Below are positions 1 through 6,735 of a DNA stretch of 25,482 nucleotides, piece after piece. The notes below the pieces were generated by a model. It was not told the origin of the DNA, did not search any database, and saw only the letters and a list, made by a program, of their open reading frames with translations. The position numbers and the translations under genes were made by a program. Source of the stretch: CAYRPN01 sp964426135 (GTDB lineage: Bacteria > Planctomycetota > Phycisphaerae > Phycisphaerales > Phycisphaeraceae); NCBI GenBank assembly GCA_964426135.1, contig CAYRPN010000084.1:1-25482 (forward strand). Direction: 5' to 3'. Position 1 is the stretch's first letter. Each line of letters opens with the position of its first letter.

Positions 1-625
1 CGGTGCGGGCGTAACCGGCGATGTCGACGAGGTTGTCGCGTTTGTGGCGATGGACCTGCCGCGCGAGCTTCACCGCGATCAGACAGAGCGGCACGTCCAT
101 CGCGCTGATCTCGGCGCTTTCGCGCAGCTTGGGCGCGAGAATGCCCGACCACATGCGGGCGGTGCGGCTGAAATCTTCAACCGGCGGCCCGTAATCGTTC
201 TGCCGCACGCCTTCGGTGATGCCCTTGGCCTCGTCGAGGATCGACGGACTCAGCGCCTCGGCCAGTCGCCTGCCGGTGTAGACCATCGCCGAAGCGCTCG
301 GCGCGTCGGCAAGCGGCAGCAGAGCCTGGGCATCGAAGATCGCCAGATTGAGCTCTCTGGCGATGAGGTACTCCAGCTGCGCGCCGCGCGAATCCTCCCA
401 GCCCGGCAGCAGTGCGATCGCCTCGCACTGCACGAGCATCGCCACATCGGCGCGCAGGTACTGCTCGCGCGGTAGATCGGTTCGACCGCCGAAGTTTTCC
501 GCTGGATTGCACACCTCCCAGCCCGCCGTCGTTAGCCGCTTGGCGGCGGCGTGGAACGCCGGGAAGTTGTGATCGGGCAGGCCGGTCATCGGGCCGGCCA
601 GGTAGATGCGCTTGGGCTTACTCAT
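1..625 (-). CDS. DUF4406-type phage protein (nucleoside deoxyribosyltransferase-like), C-terminus cut by window edge
   Basis: The ORF runs off the left end, so about 208 codons are visible and no stop is seen. It starts at 625 with MSKPKRIYLAGPMTGLPDHN. The 'YLAGPMTG' strand-loop and 'LLPGWEDSRGAQLEYLIA' are the signature of DUF4406, a Rossmann-like fold related to nucleoside 2-deoxyribosyltransferases and common in phages. From about residue 125 the second half ('ILDEAKGIT', 'RQNDYGPPVEDFSRTARMW') resembles DUF6378, a phage domain often fused to DUF4406. Base or nucleotide metabolism is inferred from the fold; the substrate is unknown. The start lies 4 nt after the rusA-like stop, so it is the visible end of the phage recombination operon. 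Confidence 0.8.
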   Translation of the reverse strand, partial: MSKPKRIYLAGPMTGLPDHNFPAFHAAAKRLTTAGWEVCNPAENFGGRTDLPREQYLRADVAMLVQCEAIALLPGWEDSRGAQLEYLIARELNLAIFDAQALLPLADAPSASAMVYTGRRLAEALSPSILDEAKGITEGVRQNDYGPPVEDFSRTARMWSGILAPKLRESAEISAMDVPLCLIAVKLARQVHRHKRDNLVDIAGYART

Positions 626-629
626 GGGA

Positions 630-1040
630 TCAGTTGTCCTCCGGACGCATCGGCGCGCCACACAGCGGGCACCGAGTCAAAGGCAGTTCGGTGAGCCTGA
701 TATCAAGAAGACCGCGCCGCAGCGGCGGACACCGACGCGTGACGAGAAGGTCGATTTGGCTGTCGTCTTCGTACACGCCCGCGTGCTCGAGCGCATCGAG
801 CACGGGCTTTTGGATGTTGTCCAGGTCGCGCCGCCGCCGATCGGGCGGAAAAGCATCCATACACAGCGCGATGCGGCCCCCGGTAGGAGGCTTGCGGGGG
901 CCGCCGTTGTCGCGCGCCGCCAGGAGGGCCAGGACGTTCTCACGAAACGTCCGGCCCTCTCGGCTGATCACTGTGCGGCCTCGGAAGTGACGCCAGTAGT
1001 GGTTGATGCTCGGTGGATAGGGCAGTTCCAGTTCCAGCAT
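630..1040 (-). CDS. rusA: RusA-family Holliday junction resolvase
   Basis: This is a 136-aa protein; E. coli RusA has 120 aa. RusA cuts Holliday junctions symmetrically as a dimer. The N-terminus MLELELPYPPSINHYWRHF is the family opening, and D72 and D74 in 'RDLDN' plus D92/D93 in 'YEDDSQI' match the three catalytic aspartates of E. coli RusA (D70, D72, D91). I chose the ATG at 1040 because GAGG lies just upstream and the family motif begins there; a GTG at 1079 would add 13 residues unlike the family. The C-terminus adds a CxxC pair ('TRCPLCGAPM', residues 123-131) beyond the catalytic core, perhaps half of a zinc site shared across the dimer. Its place after DUF669 and Sak4-like genes fits phage recombination. 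Confidence 0.9.
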   Translation of the reverse strand: MLELELPYPPSINHYWRHFRGRTVISREGRTFRENVLALLAARDNGGPRKPPTGGRIALCMDAFPPDRRRRDLDNIQKPVLDALEHAGVYEDDSQIDLLVTRRCPPLRRGLLDIRLTELPLTRCPLCGAPMRPEDN

Positions 1041-1109
1041 CCGTGCCTCACTGAAAAGAGATGATGGGGTCCGCGCCACTCGATTCCGGGGTTGGTTTCC
1101 GGGGGCGGG

Positions 1110-1583
1110 TTAGCGCTTCCACGGCGGTGTGGCGCTGGCGACCGGGGCCTGCTGCGGCTTGGCGCCGGCGGACGGTGCGGCCGACTTTGGCTCGAAGCCC
1201 TTGATTTCGTTCGTCGGCTCGCCGCCCGGCAGGTCCTCGCGCTTCTTGAGCTTGACGGTGATCAGCAGCGGAATGTTGTGCAGCTCGACCGAGTCGCGCG
1301 GCTGCATGACGCCGATGGCGTGGCAGACAGCCGAGAGTTCGGCGCGGGCAATCTTGACGGCCGTGGCGTTCTCGTTGTGAAGGTTGAGACGCGCCCACAG
1401 CACGCGACCCTTGAAGTCGCCTTCCAGCAGCGTGAATGTGAGCTGCAGGTACTGGCCCTTGCCGTTCTTCGTCGGTTTCATCTCCGACTCGGTGATCGCC
1501 GCCAGGTATTTGCCCGCGGGAACCGGGTCGAAGGAGGCGTTGGGTTCAACTTGCGTTGCATCGAATCCGTTCAGATTGGCCAT
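1110..1583 (-). CDS. DUF669 family phage protein, probable ssDNA-binding role
   Basis: 157 aa starting MANLNGFDATQVEP, with GGGAG upstream of the ATG. Residues 15-115 match the DUF669 pattern: 'FDPVPAGKYLAAITESEMKPTKNGKG', then 'LQLTFTLLEGDFKGRVLWARLNL' and 'KIARAELSAVCHAIG'. DUF669 proteins regularly sit beside Sak4-type ATPases and PD-(D/E)XK nucleases in phages, and a single-strand-binding or annealing accessory role is commonly inferred. The tail (about 125-157) is low complexity, rich in Ala, Pro and Ser, and ends 'TPPWKR', which looks like a disordered protein-interaction tail. Function is inferred from family and context. Confidence 0.8.
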   Translation of the reverse strand: MANLNGFDATQVEPNASFDPVPAGKYLAAITESEMKPTKNGKGQYLQLTFTLLEGDFKGRVLWARLNLHNENATAVKIARAELSAVCHAIGVMQPRDSVELHNIPLLITVKLKKREDLPGGEPTNEIKGFEPKSAAPSAGAKPQQAPVASATPPWKR

Positions 1584-1652
1584 GAGTTGGCACTCCCATT
1601 GGTGGTTGGGGTTGTGATTGATCAGAAGGTGTCGCGGTTCAGAGGTCAGCGA

Positions 1653-2549
1653 TCAGGACTCGCCGCCGACGAGATGCAGTGCCGGCACGGTTGTGCGCGC
1701 CGGTGCCGGGGCGGGCTCCGACGAAGTTGATGGCTGCGAGACTTCCGGGGCCGGGGCCGGGGGCGGCGCGTGATGAGCACCGACCAGCCCTTGCATCAGC
1801 GCCAGCCAAGAGAGAGGCAGTTCCGCCGGCAGGTCGAAGCGGTTCTTCGCCACGCACGCCGGGCTTCCGACGGTGCGCAGCACGCGCTCGCCCCCGCCCC
1901 CGCCCCCGGAGGAGTCCCTGCCCAAGCCCGCCGCAAGCGTGCGGGTGCGGTTGAAACCCGTGTCCTCGGTCCTGGTGATGATCTTGCGCGTGGCGAACAG
2001 CACGGCATCGGCCCACTCGGTGATCAGCGCCGTCGCGTGTTTGTGCAGGCGCGGCGAGTAGCGGTCGTAGGCGGTGTGCTCAGGGTCTTCGAACTTCTCG
2101 ACCTTGGCATGCGCAAGCAGAATCACGCACATGCCGCGCTGATTGCGGAGCGTGTCGAGCGAACTGAGCACGCGACGCCATGCCGTCAGGGCGTGCGTGT
2201 AGCCCCGGGCGTAGCCGCCGTCGACCTTCTCGATGTTCGGCACACCGTATTGCTCGCACAGCGCGTCGAAGATCAGACGCTCGAGCCAGTCGCAGCTGTC
2301 GATGATGACGGTCTCGAACGCATGGTCGTCCTGGATCAGCGACTGCAGCGCCGCGTCGACATCCCCAATGGTGCGCGCCAGAGGGAAGCTGGCGCAGTCG
2401 ATCTGGTCGAGGCCGTCCTCGGTCGGGATGAAGATCGGATTGGGTGCCTGGGCGGCGGTGGTGGACTTGCCGATGCCCTCGGTTCCATAGATGAGTAGTC
2501 GCGGCGGGGAGTGGCGTCGGCCTGTGCGGATTTGCTTCAGTAGGCTCAT
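1653..2549 (-). CDS. Sak4-like P-loop ATPase, phage recombination
   Basis: 298 aa from the ATG at 2549, preceded by GAGGAA. A longer reading frame upstream would run through the structured RNA region and has no ribosome site, so I reject it. Walker A is 'GTEGIGKST' (residues 22-30) and Walker B is 'TVIIDS' (80-85), with a sensor-like 'VILLAHAKV' near 142-150. This is the RecA-like core of Sak4-type phage single-strand annealing and recombination ATPases, and the neighbours (RecE-like nuclease, DUF669, RusA) are the usual partners. Residues 215-220 are a run of six glycines encoded by a GGGGGC triple repeat, inserted before 'ERVLRTVGSP', where I expect relatives to be shorter. The last 50 residues are Pro/Ala/Ser rich. 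Confidence 0.82.
   Translation of the reverse strand: MSLLKQIRTGRRHSPPRLLIYGTEGIGKSTTAAQAPNPIFIPTEDGLDQIDCASFPLARTIGDVDAALQSLIQDDHAFETVIIDSCDWLERLIFDALCEQYGVPNIEKVDGGYARGYTHALTAWRRVLSSLDTLRNQRGMCVILLAHAKVEKFEDPEHTAYDRYSPRLHKHATALITEWADAVLFATRKIITRTEDTGFNRTRTLAAGLGRDSSGGGGGGERVLRTVGSPACVAKNRFDLPAELPLSWLALMQGLVGAHHAPPPAPAPEVSQPSTSSEPAPAPARTTVPALHLVGGES
1890..1907 (-). repeat. Hexanucleotide repeat (GGGGGC)x3 inside the Sak4-like gene
   Basis: On the coding strand three perfect GGGGGC units encode the six-glycine run at residues 215-220 of the Sak4-like ATPase. Each unit change keeps the frame and adds or removes two glycines, so slippage would alter linker length without killing the gene. Confidence 0.85.
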
Positions 2550-2590
2550 GATCGGTTCCTCAGGTGTGATTGGTTTCCAATTACGTTGAG

Positions 2591-2728
2591 AAAAAGAAGC
2601 GCCCGGGCGGACGAGGAACGGTCCTCCGCCTTCCACCCCACGTTGCTCCGGGGAACCTTGAGCAGGCATCCATGCCGTTGGGGGTGGCCCAGTTCCTGTG
2701 TCCCTGAGCGGGATGTCCGCCCGGGCGC
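2591..2728 (-). ncRNA. Candidate structured RNA or attenuator upstream of the Sak4-like gene
   Basis: The 195-bp gap between the RecE-like stop and the Sak4-like start folds into nested perfect stems. Outer stem, 14 bp: 2599-2612 with 2715-2728. Second, 6 bp: 2614-2619 with 2692-2697. Third, 7 bp: 2633-2639 with 2681-2687. Inside these are two hairpins, 2644-2648/2660-2664 and 2665-2668/2673-2676, and a side hairpin at 2701-2704/2710-2713. On the minus strand the outer stem is followed by TTCTTTTTCTC, as in an intrinsic terminator, and a small hairpin (2569-2573/2577-2581) lies just before the Sak4-like ribosome site. I see no coding gene here. It could be an attenuator, a cis-regulatory RNA or a processed ncRNA; I do not recognise a named class. 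Confidence 0.6.
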
Positions 2729-2744
2729 GATGAAGTGCTGATGA

Positions 2745-3551
2745 CTACGCAACATCGAGGAGACGAACTTCCTCGTATCCCGTCGGGAAGGCGTCGATCT
2801 CTTTCGAGCGGAGCAGACGGCGGACCGCCGCCTCGTTTTCCTGCCGCGCGATGGCCAGCGTGTTCTCAGTGATCTGCCACACGCCGCAGCGGAAAGGCTC
2901 GGCCTTCTCGATGCCAATGAGATAGACGGGGACGAGTGCTTTGATGACCTGGCCGAACACTGCCTGATAGAAGGCGAGTTGGTTGTGGTAGCGCCGCCGC
3001 TTGCACTCGTTTTCGAACCAGGTCAGGTCGGCGGTGGTCTTGAGGTCGACGATGCCGCGATGCGGATGCACCCAGTCGATGCGAATCTGGCTGGGCGTGC
3101 CGCAATAGTCGGCGCGGACAACGCCTTCGGATCGGCCGTGGAGCAGCAGGTCGACGGCCTCATCGTTCATGGCCACGCCGCTGGCCATGTTCTCGATGAG
3201 TTCCACCTGCTCGTGGGTGAGTACCGGCTTGCCTTGGGCCTCGGCCCACTCGGCGAATGCCTTCGTTGCCGAGCCAAAGGGTCGGTTGGTCTTCGGGTTG
3301 ATCGGCCCGCCGATGGCAAACTGCGACTCGTAGGCATCACGGCCTTCGAGAATACGGCAGTGAGTGGCGCGGCCGACGAGTAGCGCGGTCGAGTCGTTGT
3401 CCTGGACGAGGCCCAGTTGCTTCTTGCGATACAGCCACGGGCAGTTCATGAAGTCGATCAGCTGATGACTGGAGAGATACTTGCCGGCCTGGGCGTGGTA
3501 TTCGTCGGCCGGCTCGCTGTTCAGAATGTTGAGATCGATGGGAAAATTCAT
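2745..3551 (-). CDS. RecE/exonuclease VIII-like PD-(D/E)XK nuclease (DUF3799 type)
   Basis: 268 aa. The core carries 'GRATHCRILEG' (His64), 'GRSEGVVRADY' (Glu143), 'IRIDWVHP' (Asp159) and 'GIVDLKTT' (Asp169, Lys171), the spaced residues of the RecB/RecE-type PD-(D/E)XK nuclease fold. 'LIDFMNCPWLYRKKQLG' near residues 31-47 is a typical N-terminal segment of phage exonuclease VIII-like proteins. Such enzymes resect double-strand ends 5' to 3' and hand the single strand to an annealing protein, here probably the Sak4-like/DUF669 pair downstream. The start is set by AAGGA upstream and by the ATGA overlap with a 30-codon ORF in front of it. Confidence 0.85.
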   Translation of the reverse strand: MNFPIDLNILNSEPADEYHAQAGKYLSSHQLIDFMNCPWLYRKKQLGLVQDNDSTALLVGRATHCRILEGRDAYESQFAIGGPINPKTNRPFGSATKAFAEWAEAQGKPVLTHEQVELIENMASGVAMNDEAVDLLLHGRSEGVVRADYCGTPSQIRIDWVHPHRGIVDLKTTADLTWFENECKRRRYHNQLAFYQAVFGQVIKALVPVYLIGIEKAEPFRCGVWQITENTLAIARQENEAAVRRLLRSKEIDAFPTGYEEVRLLDVA

Positions 3552-3640
3552 GATCGTCCTTGCTCTGTTTGTTGTTGGAAGTTGATCGAAATCTTCCGGG
3601 GGGCCGGAGAGTCCGGGGGGCCGGGGGCCTTCGCGTCCAT
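3548..3640 (-). CDS. Small 30-aa ORF translationally coupled to the RecE-like gene
   Basis: The ATG at 3640 follows GGAGG with 7 nt spacing and opens a 30-codon frame (MDAKAPGPPDSPAPRKISIN then QQQTEQGRS). Its TGA stop overlaps the RecE-like start as ATGA, the same junction used at several gene pairs in this window. It has a Pro/Ala-rich first half and no recognisable domain. It may be a leader peptide that couples translation, or a small functional protein. The ribosome site plus exact overlap is the only evidence. Confidence 0.5.
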   Translation of the reverse strand: MDAKAPGPPDSPAPRKISINFQQQTEQGRS

Positions 3641-3672
3641 GCGTCGGCCTCCGAGCCCGTCACTCCCGTCTC

Positions 3673-3700
3673 TGGTTACCTATGCCGCGTTGTTGGGTGC
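3673..3700 (-). promoter_or_regulatory. Bipartite shared motif, copy 1 (upstream of the phage recombination operon)
   Basis: On the minus strand this reads GCACCC, 9 nt, GCATAGGTAACCA. The same two blocks, with 8 nt between, occur at 23474-23500 upstream of the recombinase operon, also on the minus strand. Here it ends 32 nt before the 30-aa ORF start and lies just after the sigma-like gene stop. It could be a promoter or operator common to both operons. Confidence 0.4.
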
Positions 3701-3707
3701 TGGGCGA

Positions 3708-4289
3708 TCACATGGGGGACAATCCGGCCTCTTCAAAGAGGACGCGCATGCGCGCCAGCGCGTTGTCGACCTGCCTGCGCGACACGTTGAACTGCCGCGC
3801 GGCGCTGGCCACGCCGTGCTCGGCCACATGGTTCAGAAGCGCCCGGTCTTCAGGAGACAGGCGCTGCATCACGTGCTCGACGGCTTCGCGCCGCTCCATG
3901 TCTTCGATGGGCGACTCGGGTTCCGCCTGCGTCAGGCGCTGGCCGTCCTCTTCGAGCAGGACGGCGCCGAGCGAGGTCACGTCGCCGTCGCACTCGACGC
4001 GCGTACGCTCCAGAGAGGTCGCCTTGAACGAGTCGCGGCGCAGCTGCCGACCGCGATAGCGAAGATGCATGCCGACCCAGGAGTTGATGGCGGTGGTGAC
4101 GAAGGCTTCGACGTTGCCGCGCTGCGGGTCGAAAAGATGCGCCTTCTCGAGCAGATAGAGCCGCATTTCCTGCTGCAGGTCCTCGCAGTCCGACAGGGAG
4201 AAGTCGGACCGGCGGCAGAGCTGCCGGGCCTTGATCTGGATGAAGTTGACGGTGAACGGGTGAGAGACGATTTCGTGGCTCGAGGGCAT
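3708..4289 (-). CDS. Sigma-70/ECF-like RNA polymerase sigma factor, phage-associated
   Basis: 193 aa, ATG at 4289 behind GAGGAA. Residues about 35-85 ('DCEDLQQEMRLYLLEKA', 'FDPQRGNVEAFVTTAINSWV') match sigma region 2, which binds core polymerase and melts the -10 element. Residues about 143-190 ('LSPEDRALLNHVAEHG', 'ASAARQFNVSRRQVDNALAR') form a region 4-like helix-turn-helix. The linker between them (about 90-135) is acidic. It lies immediately upstream of the phage recombination operon and downstream of a terminator, so it probably starts its own transcription unit. A role in switching on late or element genes is inference; a sigma-like DNA-binding protein without sigma activity is possible. 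Confidence 0.72.
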   Translation of the reverse strand: MPSSHEIVSHPFTVNFIQIKARQLCRRSDFSLSDCEDLQQEMRLYLLEKAHLFDPQRGNVEAFVTTAINSWVGMHLRYRGRQLRRDSFKATSLERTRVECDGDVTSLGAVLLEEDGQRLTQAEPESPIEDMERREAVEHVMQRLSPEDRALLNHVAEHGVASAARQFNVSRRQVDNALARMRVLFEEAGLSPM

Positions 4290-4453
4290 GGGTTCCTCGA
4301 GGCCGGTCGTTTGCTCCCGTGTCAGCCACGATCCGCACGTTCGAAGATCTGTGCCGCGACACGTTGCCGCGAGTCCACAGGTGCGGTCGGGGCTGACCGG
4401 TGATGAGCCGAGCCGGCCTCGACCGAAGCCCGCGGTGTCGCGGCCGGCGCATG

Positions 4454-4477
4454 AAAAAGGCGGAAGATCATTCCGCC
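4454..4477 (-). terminator. Intrinsic terminator after the 325-aa gene
   Basis: On the minus strand GGCGGAA, a 5-nt loop TGATC and TTCCGCC form a perfect 7-bp stem followed directly by TTTTT. It lies 32 nt past the stop at 4509 and closes the XRE-ImmA-396 aa-325 aa transcription unit, separating it from the sigma-like gene. Confidence 0.8.
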
Positions 4478-4508
4478 CAATGGCCTGAAAGTGCTTGTTT
4501 TGCCGCGT

Positions 4509-5486
4509 CTAACGGCGCGAGAGGATTTTTTCGGCCCTGTCGCGGCGCTGCGACGCGACAGTCCGTGCGACCGAAGGAGAGTCGTCCTCGTCGACCACCG
4601 CGGCGCGCCCACCGTGGCGTTCGACGGCGCGGCGGACAGCATCCTTGCTGATTGGCTGGCCGGTCTGCTGGGTCAGCGCCTCGGCCGCCTTGCGGAACGA
4701 GTGGTGCTCCTTGTAAGCAGCGAGGTAGGCGTCGTCGGTCAGGTGCCTCTTCAGCTCAGCCTTCAACTGTCGACGAACCAATTTCTTATCTGCCGAACCC
4801 AGCGGTGCCGCGTCTGCTCTCGCGCAACGCTCGTCGGCTGTTCGCACCATCTCAACAATGGCCGACACATCGACAGCAAGACCGGAGGCATCGAGCGTCA
4901 GAACGTCTGACAGCGGCACCACCGCAGGCGCGGGATGATTCCAGATTTGCTCATCCGGAGCATCGTGGGGCACAAGCACGATGGCACGCCCGCCTGATCC
5001 CACATGGGCTGCAATCGTCGCCGCGTCCGGGTCGCGCATGCGAATGGCCAGCAGAACCTCGCGGGTCTGGGTACTACCGGGTGGCCACTTTGTGCGGCCG
5101 AGCCAACACAACCGATCGGGCACCACTGGCCTTGGCGTGCCGCGAAGTCCCAATGCGGCGGCAAAGGCCGCCGCAAGACCCGTCCGATTCACCTCCCAGC
5201 CGTTACACATCTGCGGCCTGACCTCGACGCGCATTGACTCGGGGCACCAGATGAAAAAACGCTGCGTACCGTCAGGCCCCGCGCGGATCGTGACGGGTTC
5301 GATGTGGCCGTCGACGCAGTTGGGACAGTGGGCATGCAGGCCGCCGGCGGCTTGGCGGATCAGCTGGCGATGGCAAAACTCGTCTACAGCGCCCGCGGGC
5401 CAGGCTGCGATATCGGCGTGATCGAAGACGCGCCCCACGTCATCGGCGGCGACGAGGATCAGCCGGAGCAGATCATTTCGGGTCAT
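4509..5486 (-). CDS. Unrecognised protein with N-terminal Cys cluster and C-terminal HTH
   Basis: 325 aa from the ATG at 5486, preceded by GGAGG; the upstream extension in the same frame has no ribosome site. I do not recognise the family. Residues 54-94 hold four cysteines (C54, C57, C81, C94) in a pattern that could bind zinc ('HCPNCVDG', 'FFIWCPE', 'PQMCNGW'). The middle contains 'GGRAIVLVPHDAPDEQIWNH', a strand-rich stretch. Residues about 252-292 ('YLAAYKEHHSFRKAAEALTQ', 'ISKDAVRRAVERHGG') look like a helix-turn-helix of the kind that reads DNA. The start overlaps the end of the 396-aa gene by 14 bp, so the two are translationally coupled and probably work together. It is the last gene before the terminator. 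Confidence 0.65.
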   Translation of the reverse strand: MTRNDLLRLILVAADDVGRVFDHADIAAWPAGAVDEFCHRQLIRQAAGGLHAHCPNCVDGHIEPVTIRAGPDGTQRFFIWCPESMRVEVRPQMCNGWEVNRTGLAAAFAAALGLRGTPRPVVPDRLCWLGRTKWPPGSTQTREVLLAIRMRDPDAATIAAHVGSGGRAIVLVPHDAPDEQIWNHPAPAVVPLSDVLTLDASGLAVDVSAIVEMVRTADERCARADAAPLGSADKKLVRRQLKAELKRHLTDDAYLAAYKEHHSFRKAAEALTQQTGQPISKDAVRRAVERHGGRAAVVDEDDSPSVARTVASQRRDRAEKILSRR

Positions 5487-6663
5487 GGTCGATCCTCCAC
5501 CGCTTGAGGCACTGCTCGCCGACGCGCCGCAGTTCGTCGGGCTTGCTCTTGAGGTTGCAAGAATTGGGCGCTGACACATCGAAGGTCAAGACCGGCTGCC
5601 GCCCGGACGATTGGGCGTCATGCTGGAATTTCAGGCGGAAGGTCGCCTGGAGTACGCGCGTGCCCGCCGCCGAGATGCACCCGGCCTTTAGCCAGCGCTC
5701 GATCTTGCGGTAGATGTCGTTGGGATGGCCCTTGGGGTCCGCCTTGATCTCGATGTAGCCGCCGCTGCCCGACGGCGAGACACGCATCCTCACGATCCGC
5801 GCTTCTTCGACGCGATCGTTCGCATCCGTCGTCAGCGGGAAATCAGTCTCCAGCAGTTGGTCGAGCGCATAGGAAGGCCGCAGAGGATCAGCGGGCTCCA
5901 CGTCTACGCCAAGCACCGCTTTGCAGAACGCCGCCTCCAGCGGCTCGCGCACTTTCTTGCCGCCCGGAGCGTAGGACTCCATCGACCCGTCACCGCTGTT
6001 GTAGACGAACACGTTCTCAAAGGCGTAGCGATCCGACCGAACGATTGGCTGGCCCTCGTCATCGAAAACTACGTGCTTGTCGGGGTAGTCGTCCAGGTAC
6101 GCGAAGAAGTACTCGGCGCCATCAGTGCGGGGGTAATGCGCGATTTTGCAGAACCGACCACGCATCTGCACCGGGCCATAGAACTCGGTCAGCGCTGTCG
6201 AGAGGCGGCTGGTCATTGCGCCGTCGGCCTGGATCGCTTGTTTCGGCAAGCTGTTGCGTTTCTGCCAGTAGCGCCCCGCCGCCAGGGCGTCAGCCCGCGC
6301 GAAGAGTGCCGCCTCGTCGAACGCCTCCGGCACGTTCAGATACACCCACATCGCCTTGTCGGCCTTGCTGGTCTGGGCATCGAATTCCAAGGCGCGATCG
6401 GGGCAGCGCCACAGAACCTCCTCGGCCAGGACAGCCACGCCACGGTGATCGGCGAGCTCGTTGACGTCGCGGAGGATGACCTGCACCTGAAGCTGCGATG
6501 CCTCCGGCAGCGCCTGCCACGCCTCGAAGATTGGATCGATGTTGTGCTCCGAAAGGTCATCCCACGGCACATCGGAGAGTTCGCCGCGCCGCGCGAAGAA
6601 CTCGCGGAGCAGAGGATTGGCAACATGCTTAAGGACCTTGCGAGGATCAAAGGGCTTGGCCAT
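5473..6663 (-). CDS. Unrecognised 396-aa protein of the repressor operon
   Basis: The ATG at 6663 has a strong AAAGGAGG site. I recognise no family. There is no signal peptide or membrane segment; the protein looks soluble and mixed alpha/beta, with an aromatic-rich middle ('FCKIAHYPRTDGAEYFFAYL', 'YAFENVFVYNSGDGSMES', residues about 170-225). A C-terminal stretch holds 'GSGGYIEIKADPKG' and 'QPVLTFDVSAPNSCNLKSKP'. It follows ImmA by 72 bp, with a perfect 17-bp palindrome between the palindrome-distal ImmA stop and its ribosome site, and overlaps the 325-aa gene by 14 bp. The pairing with an XRE/ImmA switch suggests an element-encoded effector or regulator, but that is inference. Confidence 0.65.
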   Translation of the reverse strand: MAKPFDPRKVLKHVANPLLREFFARRGELSDVPWDDLSEHNIDPIFEAWQALPEASQLQVQVILRDVNELADHRGVAVLAEEVLWRCPDRALEFDAQTSKADKAMWVYLNVPEAFDEAALFARADALAAGRYWQKRNSLPKQAIQADGAMTSRLSTALTEFYGPVQMRGRFCKIAHYPRTDGAEYFFAYLDDYPDKHVVFDDEGQPIVRSDRYAFENVFVYNSGDGSMESYAPGGKKVREPLEAAFCKAVLGVDVEPADPLRPSYALDQLLETDFPLTTDANDRVEEARIVRMRVSPSGSGGYIEIKADPKGHPNDIYRKIERWLKAGCISAAGTRVLQATFRLKFQHDAQSSGRQPVLTFDVSAPNSCNLKSKPDELRRVGEQCLKRWRIDHDPK

Positions 6664-6678
6664 ATCGGCCTCCTTTCA

Positions 6679-6695
6679 ACCGTTCAGTGAACGGT
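6679..6695. promoter_or_regulatory. 17-bp perfect palindrome, candidate operator
   Basis: ACCGTTCA G TGAACGGT, 8-bp arms around one base, lies 15-32 bp upstream of the 396-aa gene start and next to its ribosome site. The left half differs at one base from ACCGTTTA in the XRE promoter region (7856-7863), and GTAAACG occurs at both places. A shared binding site for the XRE repressor is the simplest reading. Confidence 0.55.
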
Positions 6696-6735
6696 AAACG
6701 ATGAGAAGAAAAAAAGAGAGGGCACCATGCCCAAT

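Noticed and set aside
3417..4403. 328-aa plus-strand ORF across the sigma-like gene and its upstream region
   Set aside because: Runs antisense to two supported genes and the 30-codon ORF, with no domain signal.
5725..6690. 321-aa plus-strand ORF opposite the 396-aa gene
   Set aside because: Antisense shadow typical of GC-rich coding DNA; the minus frame has a strong ribosome site and fits the operon.
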